Part shown: positions 12,501-21,500 of the stretch, piece by piece
Layout of the letters: each line of letters opens with the position of its first letter
How positions within the stretch are numbered: the first letter of the stretch is position 1
Assembly: GCA_026182355.1 (NCBI GenBank)
Contig: JAPFBL010000312.1
Location: 288,001-352,000 of the forward strand
DNA length: 64,000 bases
Reading direction: 5' to 3'
DNA from: Hermatobates lingyangjiaoensis
Taxonomy: Eukaryota; Arthropoda; Insecta; Hemiptera; Hermatobatidae
Translations under genes and position numbers: made by a program
Notes under the pieces: model-generated
What the model was told of the DNA's origin: nothing
Database searches by the model: none
Seen by the model: only the letters and a program-made list of their open reading frames with translations

Positions 12501-15500
12501 TTACTTGGCACCCATTTTAGTAATGGGTGAGCCACATTAACTCTTGATTGTACATTGGGAGTCGTAAATTTTGCCTAAATCAAGTGTATTTAAGAGTAGG
12601 GATTTTTAACGAGTACCTGACATCATACAGTCTCAGGACCGACAGTTTAAAGTCCTCTCTCTGAGGGACGACGTGCTCAGATTCATTCCGTCAATTTTGT
12701 TTTGTTTTATTAGTCAAACACTTGTTCGACAACCATCCATCACACCATGGAATGGATCAGGAAATACATGTTTGATTGGGGTTAACTTTTTACATTTAAC
12801 AATTTCATTCTTCTAATATATTATCTTAAGTCATTAGAACATTTAAAATTTCTTTTAAAAAGCCTCTAAATAAAAATTTTATTTCACTTAAAACATTTCT
12901 AAGTCAAATGTAAACAATTTAAATAAATTCAAACAAATCCGAACAGTAGAGCAGGTGATTCAATTTTTTTTTTTAAAAAAATCAATTTTCATAGTACACT
13001 AGCCAACGTGATCATTACAAATTATAGAATAGTAGAAAATAGCATTATTCGTACAGTGTTAAGTAAATGCCTCTGTATACAAGACATTAGCAATCTGTCT
13101 TTCAGGTTCATGGAAGAACAAAGAGTTGGAACCTCTGACTCTTGGGTACATAACTACAGTTGACCATGTGAGAAAAACTTGGTCTCACTCACTTCAATTC
13201 CTGCGGTAAATATTGCGACTTAGTTACCGTCATTGCGAAACGGATGCTGACAGGACCTTGCAATCGTTTGAATGGAAACAGATAGCGACTCGGAATCAAT
13301 GGTATGCTTGGACCCCGGACTAGTATCCCAGAGGCGAGTACATTAACCACTGACCTAACCTGGCCCTCAAAGTACAGATGTAGTTACTAGCTTATTAATA
13401 GATACAAGATATCACATAAAAACGTGAAATAACAATCAATGATCAAACGACAATATGAAATGGGGAAAAAAAGACTAAGATCTTTCAACCATAACAAGCG
13501 GTCTTCGTCAGAGTCAAAAACCTAACTGAAATTTGTGGTGATGTTGGTCTTTTGACACTGACGAAGACCGTTTGTTACGGTCATAACAAATAGTGTTTAT
13601 ATTCAAGATTTCACATCAATATTTGATAAATTATAATATAATAGGATACAAGATTTCACATAAACACGTGAAATAACAATCAATGATCAAACCAATATAT
13701 GAAATGGGAAAAAAAGACTAAGACGTTTCAACCGTAACAAGCATTCTTCGTCAGAGTCAAAATCCAACTGAAGTTTTGACTTCAATATCAAACCTTGATA
13801 TTGTGGTTTGCTCATTGATTGTTATTTCATGTGTTTATGTAAAATCTTGTTATCTATTATATATATTATATATATATATCAATGAAATATTGATGTGAAA
13901 TCTTGAATATAAACACTATTTGATATGACCGTAACAAGCGGTTTTCATCAGAGTCAAAAACCCAACTCCACCTCAAACTTCAGATGGGTTTTTGACTCTG
14001 ACGAAAACCGCTTGTTACTAATGAATTTCATTATTGTAATTTTCATTCTAAAACAAAATAGATTAAAAATTAAATACATAGCCAACTTAATTTATTTAAA
14101 AAGATTTATTTATCATGAAAATATAACACACACACATATATATCAATTGTGAACTAACAATCAATGATCAAACCACAATATGAAATGGAAAAACTTGACT
14201 AAGGTCGTTCAACCGTAAAAAGCAGTCTTCATCAGAGCCAAAAACCCATGTTGGTTTAAAATGTTGGGTTTTTGACTCGACTTTGACGAAGACCGCTTGT
14301 TACAGTTACAGATCTTAGTCCCCCCCATTTCATATTGTGGTTTGATGATTAGCATATTAATATATATATATTTTTTAATTGCCGTTGCGTCTACAACGTG
14401 CTTGGTCTCCCATTCTCTTTTCTCCTGAAGACGGATTACCCGAAAATTTGAGTCTGTAAGTGTGTTTCTCTACTTTGTGTGTTGCTCTTTGTTAATCTCG
14501 AACTCAGCATATATAATTATATATATATATAGATATATAGGTGAATGTATGATTTGAAATCTGTTGACGAGCATCCATTTCTCATACTTTGATCCTTATC
14601 TCTTTGGGGTTATCGATGAACGGTAACATATCAGCAACACTCCATTGCAACAGTAAAAGTGCCAAAGTGAGTACGGGCATTGGTCGTCTTATAAATATTT
14701 ATATATATATAAGATAAAGGTGAATGTATGATTTGAAATGTTTTTGACCTGAGCACCATTTCTTCCATAGACTTTGTATCCATTATCATCTTTGGGGTTG
14801 TGAGAAGCGGTAACCATTATACCAGCAACACATCCATATTGCGAAACAGTAAAAGGCACAAAGGGAGTAGGGCAAAGCCTTGAAAACAGAAATACTTTAC
14901 AGCCTCCTTTAAGAAATATTCCTGCGGTCAACTCAGCGAATCTGCAAAAAAAAAAGATTTTTGATCAAACAATAAAATAAATTTTAAATTAGTGGCAAAC
15001 ATTTTGTCAAATACTCATTTTTTCAACCCTCATGGGGTAGTAATGGAGTGATTAAGCGCCTCTAATAGCCTCTAACTCAACTTATACTTTCGGCCTTCAC
15101 GAGGCTACCCTGTTAACCTGCTATATGTAGGGACAAACGAAAGAGGAGGAGAAGGTGATCAGGGGTTAGGCCTGACCACCTTCGTTTCGCAACCTTCCTA
15201 ATCCCCAAATCCTCTCCTAAGGTGTTATGCGAACCGTACCGAAGGATGGATGATACGGGGGTTACTGTATTATGAACGGAACCTCAAGGGTACCAGGCGA
15301 CCCCGTTGAGTAAATAGCCTTATTCCGGTATGCGGTGCTCTGCTGGAGCGAATACCACCGAGAGAAACAGGGATTTTCCCCTGTATGATACTAAGGAGAA
15401 GGAAGTCCGGAGACCATCCTCCAGAAGCGCAGGGGTCCAAAAGCGCTAACTAGTGGAAGCCAACCTCCCACAAGTGCACCTAAGGATCCGAAGAAGGAGA

Positions 15501-18500
15501 AAGAAAGTTACTTTCTCCCGAAACGCGAAGAAGACTGTCCGAAGAAGGAGAAAGGAAGTTACTTTCTCCCGAAACGTAGGGAGCCTCAATGGACATTATC
15601 AATGATGGTTTATGCAGATTCTGCAAAGAAAAGGAAGAAACACCGTTGCACCTGCTGACTGACTATAATGCAACTTTACTGCACAGGGGTAGGTGCTTCG
15701 AGACACTCAACAAAACCATAGAAAAATTTTTACCGCTGGAACCAGCAAAAGTGCTGAGATTCTTGGAGGCGTTGAAGCTAACTGCTGGGGTACTTTAGCA
15801 CAGAAGAGGGGAAGTACAATAGTTTTAAGACACAGCGCTATAGTCACCCTCAAGTAATATTTTTTTAAAAAAAAATAAAACCTCATATTCTTTTTTTAAC
15901 CAGATTTCATAGCTTGAGGTATCAGCCAGATGTCTACTTCATGAATTGTAGCATAATACCCACATTTATTTTAAATAAATAGCTTTTTTAATGATTAGAC
16001 TTTTAACCCAGGGTCTTTCAATTTTACAATATGCCTCGCCTGTCTGGAATCCATATATAACAAATCCTTATTCAAATTTACTTCAATCCATCCATTACGA
16101 ATTCCTTAAGAAGCCTTCCCCGTAAGTCGAGTTACCCTGCAGACATCTTACTACCATATCCTTTTGTAGCCGATTTAATATTCCTAATCTCCTTTTCCGT
16201 AAGAAACCTATTATGAAATCATATTCATGTACAAATTACTAAAACAATTTTTAAATTAATTTTTGTCATCTGATTTCTCAATTACACTTCAAAATGCCCA
16301 AATTATTCTATGTTCCATACCATAAAAGTAATAATTTACTTTATTCACTACAATCTTGAATAATGATAAAAAGATATAAAGGTTTTTTTAATTGAGACAT
16401 TACAAAAATTAATTACAAATAGTTAAAAGAATTAATTACTTAATTAAAGTAATTTTAAATTAATAATTAGGTAATTAAAAATTTAGTGCAGTTACACACG
16501 ATTATAAGAGTCACTAACTCAATCCTTTTTGATTAATCATTACTATAAGTGTAATTGGTGTTTATTAGTTTAGTATATGGTTTTTTTTATTGTTTAAACC
16601 GACCTTCAAGCGGGTGGTAACGTTAACCGTTTACCGGCTTTTTGTTTGATCGGTGATTCTAGAGATTTTACGTTGGGAGTCCTAAATTTTGCTTAACTAA
16701 AGTGCATTTCGAGTAGGGATCTTTAACGAGTACGTGACATCCTACAGGCTCCGGACCGACGGTTTAACGTCCTCTCCTAGGAACAAAATACTCAGATTTA
16801 TTCACCTTCCATGTAAATAAATCAAGAGCCAAGAGTCTATCGAACCCCGGACCCACCAGTTCAGACGTGAGTACGTTAACCACTGAGCTAACCTGACCCC
16901 TTTGTATTTTATAGCTATACAATTTCATTTTAGGAAACCGTGAGTACCTTAAAACTAACTACAGATAATTCTCGACACACATCGACTTAACGTCCTCTCC
17001 CAAGGACGACGTACTCAGATTTATTCACTTCCCGCGTGAATAAATCGAGGACCAGGTGGGGATCGAACCCTGGACCAGCAGCCCAAAGGCGAGTACGTTA
17101 ACCACTGAGCTAACCTGGCCCCTTTAGTATGTATTAATTAATGATAAATTAAAAAAAAATTGTATTGTAAAATGAAAGTAAGATAAATGATACCTTTTAC
17201 TAAAATATCTTCCGTCGTAACCTACAACAATGCCGTTTGTTTTTACTTCTTCAGGATGTAAATTAGATAAATGCCTAAACAGTCCTTGGGCAGTTTGTAT
17301 AATGACTAGTTCGTTCATTTGAGAGTAACCTGTAGAAAATAAAAAAGAAACATATGAATAATTATACAAAGAACTTTTTCACCACTCTAACTAACAAAGA
17401 ACTTTTCCAGCACTCTACCTAACAAAGAACTTTTCCACCACTCTACCTAACAAAGAACTTTTCTAGCATTCTACCAAACAAAGAACTTTTCAACTTCTCT
17501 CTATATAAAAACTTTTCCACTACTATAGCAACAACGAACTTTTCCAATACTCTACCTAACAAACAACTTTTCCACCACTCTACTTGACAAAGAACTTTTC
17601 CAGCATTCTACCTAACAAAGTGCTTTTCAATCATGCTATTTATAAATAACTTTTCCAGCATTCTACCTACAAACAACTTTTCCACCACTCTACCTAACAA
17701 TGAACTTTTCCAGCATTCTACCTAACAAAGTGTTATTCAATCATGCTATTTATAAATAAATTTTCCAGCATTCTACCTACAAACAACTTTTCCACCACTC
17801 TACCTAACAATGAACTTTTCCAGCATTCTACCTAACAAAGTGTTATTCAATCATGCTATTTATAAATAACTTTTCCAGCATTCTACCTACAAACAACTTT
17901 TCCACCACTCTACCTAACAATGAACTTTTCCAGCATTCTACCTAACAAAGTGTTATTCAATCATGCTATTTATAAATAACTTTTCCAGCATTCTACCTAC
18001 AAACAACTTTTCCACCACTCTACCTAACAATGAACTTTTCCAGTATTCTACCTAACAAAGTGTTATCAATCATGCTATTTATAAATAACTTTTCCAGCAT
18101 TCTACCTACAAACAACTTTTCCACCATTCTACCTATACAATACAACTTTTACCACATTCTACCTAACAAAATGTTATTCAACATCTATTTATAAAACTTT
18201 TCCACATCTACCTACAAACAACTTTTCCATCCACTCTACCTAACAACTAACTTTACCATACTTTCTAACTAACAAATGTTATTCAATCACTATTTTAAAT
18301 AACTTTCCACATTCTACTCAAAACTTTTCCCATTTCCTAACAATAACTTTTCCACATTCACCAACAAATTTATCAACATCTATTTATAAAAACTTTTCCA
18401 GCATCTACCTAAAACAACTTTTCAACAACTCTACCTAACAATGAAACTTTTCCAGCATTCTACCTAACAAAGTTTATTCAATCACATTTAAAATAACTTT

Positions 18501-21500
18501 TCCAGCATTTACCACAAACAACTTTTCCACCATCACCTAACAATGAACTTTTCCAGATTCACCTAACAAAGTTATCAATCATGCTATTTATAAAAACTTT
18601 TCACATTCTACCATATACAAACAAACTTTTCACCAACTTTACTAACAATAACTTTTCCAGCATTCTACCTAACAAAGTGTTATTCAATCATGCTATTTAT
18701 AAATAACTTTTCCAGCATTCTACCTACAAACAACTTTTCCACCAAGTTATTTACAAACATCTTACTTTACCATACTTTACATACAAACAACAGTTGTAGC
18801 ACCCTATTTTGGAACAACTTACCACTCATATAAACTTTTCCATTTCCTCACCATATACAAACAACTTTACCATACTTTATATACAAACAACTGTTGTAGC
18901 ACCCTATTTTCGAACAACTTACCACTCATATAAACTTTTCCATTTCCTCATCATACACAAACAACTTTACCACCACTCTACAAACAAATCTCACTACTAC
19001 ACCAAATACAAACTACTAAAAAGAAATCACGATCAGTGAAAAAAAGAAACATCTTTATAGACCACTCTACGTACAAACTTCACCTCTCTACAGTATAAAA
19101 ACTTTACATCGCACTATATACAAACAAATACACCACCAGACTATATAAAAACAACATTACCACGATTCTACCATAAAAACAACTTCACTACAATAAAATG
19201 AAAATAAGAAATTTTTTATGAAAATGTTATGATATGATAAAAAAAATATACTCAATTACCTGGCCCCATTCGTCCTCTCAAACCAGCGGTGCCGAATTCA
19301 ACGCGTTCCATAAATAACTTTTCCAATTCTTTGATATTTTTATTTTGGACGAGGGAAAGAATTTCATTATTGTAATTTTCATTCTAAAACAAAAGATTAA
19401 AAATTAAATACATAGCAAACTGTATTAACTGATTTGTTTATAACGAAAATATAACACACACACACACACACACACGTGTGTGTGTGTATATATACATACA
19501 TACACAAATTTTTATTTATGTATCATTTCTTCTGTTCAACCCTCAGTTTTTATTATATTTATAATTGAAAAATTTTTTTGAAATGTTTACTATTATAAAA
19601 AATTTTCATATTCCTGCCATTTCTAAACGTCATTAATTCTAAATACTTAAATTGAATTCTTGTCATACTTTTATTCTCTGTGACCGGGCGAAGTATGTGG
19701 CAACATTGTATTGTCTTCAAAACAAAGTCAAAATCTGATAGCAGTGCGAACTTGGTTTAACCTCTCTTATCTCTACTGAAGAACGGTTCAACCGAAAATA
19801 GAGACTGTAAGTGTGTGTTTTTATTTCTCATAATTTTTTTTATGTACATTGAACTGTATTTATCCATTTCGGATCGTATTTTCATCGAAAAAGTATTTAT
19901 ATTATATTATATCATTTAATTAATTAATTAAATATCTGTATTATGGAAACAGCACAGAAGAGCAACATGAGCATCAACCTCCACATCGATAGTTTCGACA
20001 TATCTCGTCATCAGAGGTGCACGAAATGAGCTGAAGAGCGAAGTTTTAGTTCCGTTCTTAGGAATGAACAGGTTGCGGATTCAGGGTGTATTATATATAA
20101 ATATATATATATACCATGATAAACGGAAACGGTCCGACAGGACAGATTACACTTTCACAGACAGATTTATAATATTTCACATAAACACGTGAAATAACAA
20201 TAAATGATCAAACCACAATATGAAATAGGAAAAAAGACTAAGATCTTTCAACCATAACAAGTGGTCCTAGTCAGAGCCAAAAACCCATGTTGGTTTAAAA
20301 TGTTGGGTTTTTGACTTGACTCTGACACCGCTTGTTACGGTTGAAAGATCTTAGTCTTTTTTTGTTATGTTGTGGTTTGAATATTTACATACATATATTT
20401 CGTTGAATAAGTGACCACTATTTGTTGAAGTCATTTATTTCACAAGTTTTTTACTTTAATTCTTTTAGTTTTGATGTTAAAATTAGTTTTAACTTTCCAC
20501 AATTTATATGAATATGATTAGTACCACAGAGTTAAACAAAACCGTCAAACTTCGTGAAAAGTTGTTGTAGACATCGTATAACTGTTTCACATGTAGTGCA
20601 ATAGGGCTCCGTCATATATGAAGATGCACATATATATATATTCCCTCTAGGACACAATACTAATTCCAATACTTATAAATTCAAATACATCTACCTCCTA
20701 AGGGTCCAACGTTATGCTCCAGAAAGGCTAGAGTGTACTTTAGGAGCCCCAGCGTTTACAGAAACGGACCTTTACACAGAGGTTATAAGGGTTTCCCTAC
20801 TCTCCAGTAGGGATTTTGGGAGTCATTTCTTTTTCTTAAATGTCAACTCATACTTATATTCCAGTAATGTTTCTTTCAATAGAAGTTTAATTAGTTCTTG
20901 CTATATTCCTCGTTTGGGAGAAGACCAAACACTTCTTTGAGTCTAATAAATAAATAATTACCTGAAATAATCAATTACAACAAAATCCATCCAGGTTTAC
21001 ATTTTGAAATTATTAAAACAAATTAGTTTTATAAACATTTTGACCATTGTTGATTTGTCAACTCTGAGGTTCCTAAACTCCCTCTGTTCCAAAAAAAAAA
21101 AACTAGTTTCTAAAGACCCAGGAGTACAGAGGTATTTCTCCTGGGTTACATTTATGCCTAGCTAATTTAACTAACCTAAGCTACCATATCACCTAACCTT
21201 ATATAATTCAGGGATATTGAATCGAATTTTTTTCAAATCCTTTGAAACGAATTCGTCTTTTTATAAGACAAACACTATAATTACGAATTATTTTTTTCTT
21301 TTTTTTTACTTTCCAAATAGAAGAATATTTGAACTGTTATTCTGTATAACAGGTTACGTTGCGGTGTACTTGACCGGCTTTAAATTGTATCTATCTAAAG
21401 AGCAACTTTTTTAAATCTTTTGCTATTAAAATATTTTTTACATATTCTTATAATTTGCAATCTAAATGACTAAAGAACTAATAAGTTATTCTAAAATATC

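Noticed and set aside
16660..17121. tRNA genes on the minus strand
   Set aside because: Boxes A and B are present, but the sequence cannot fold into a full cloverleaf and is fused to a repeated body, so these are SINEs.
19994..20014. Hammerhead on the minus strand
   Set aside because: CTGATGA and GAA are present, but only two stem II pairs and no convincing stem III form, so it was listed only as a decayed repeat.
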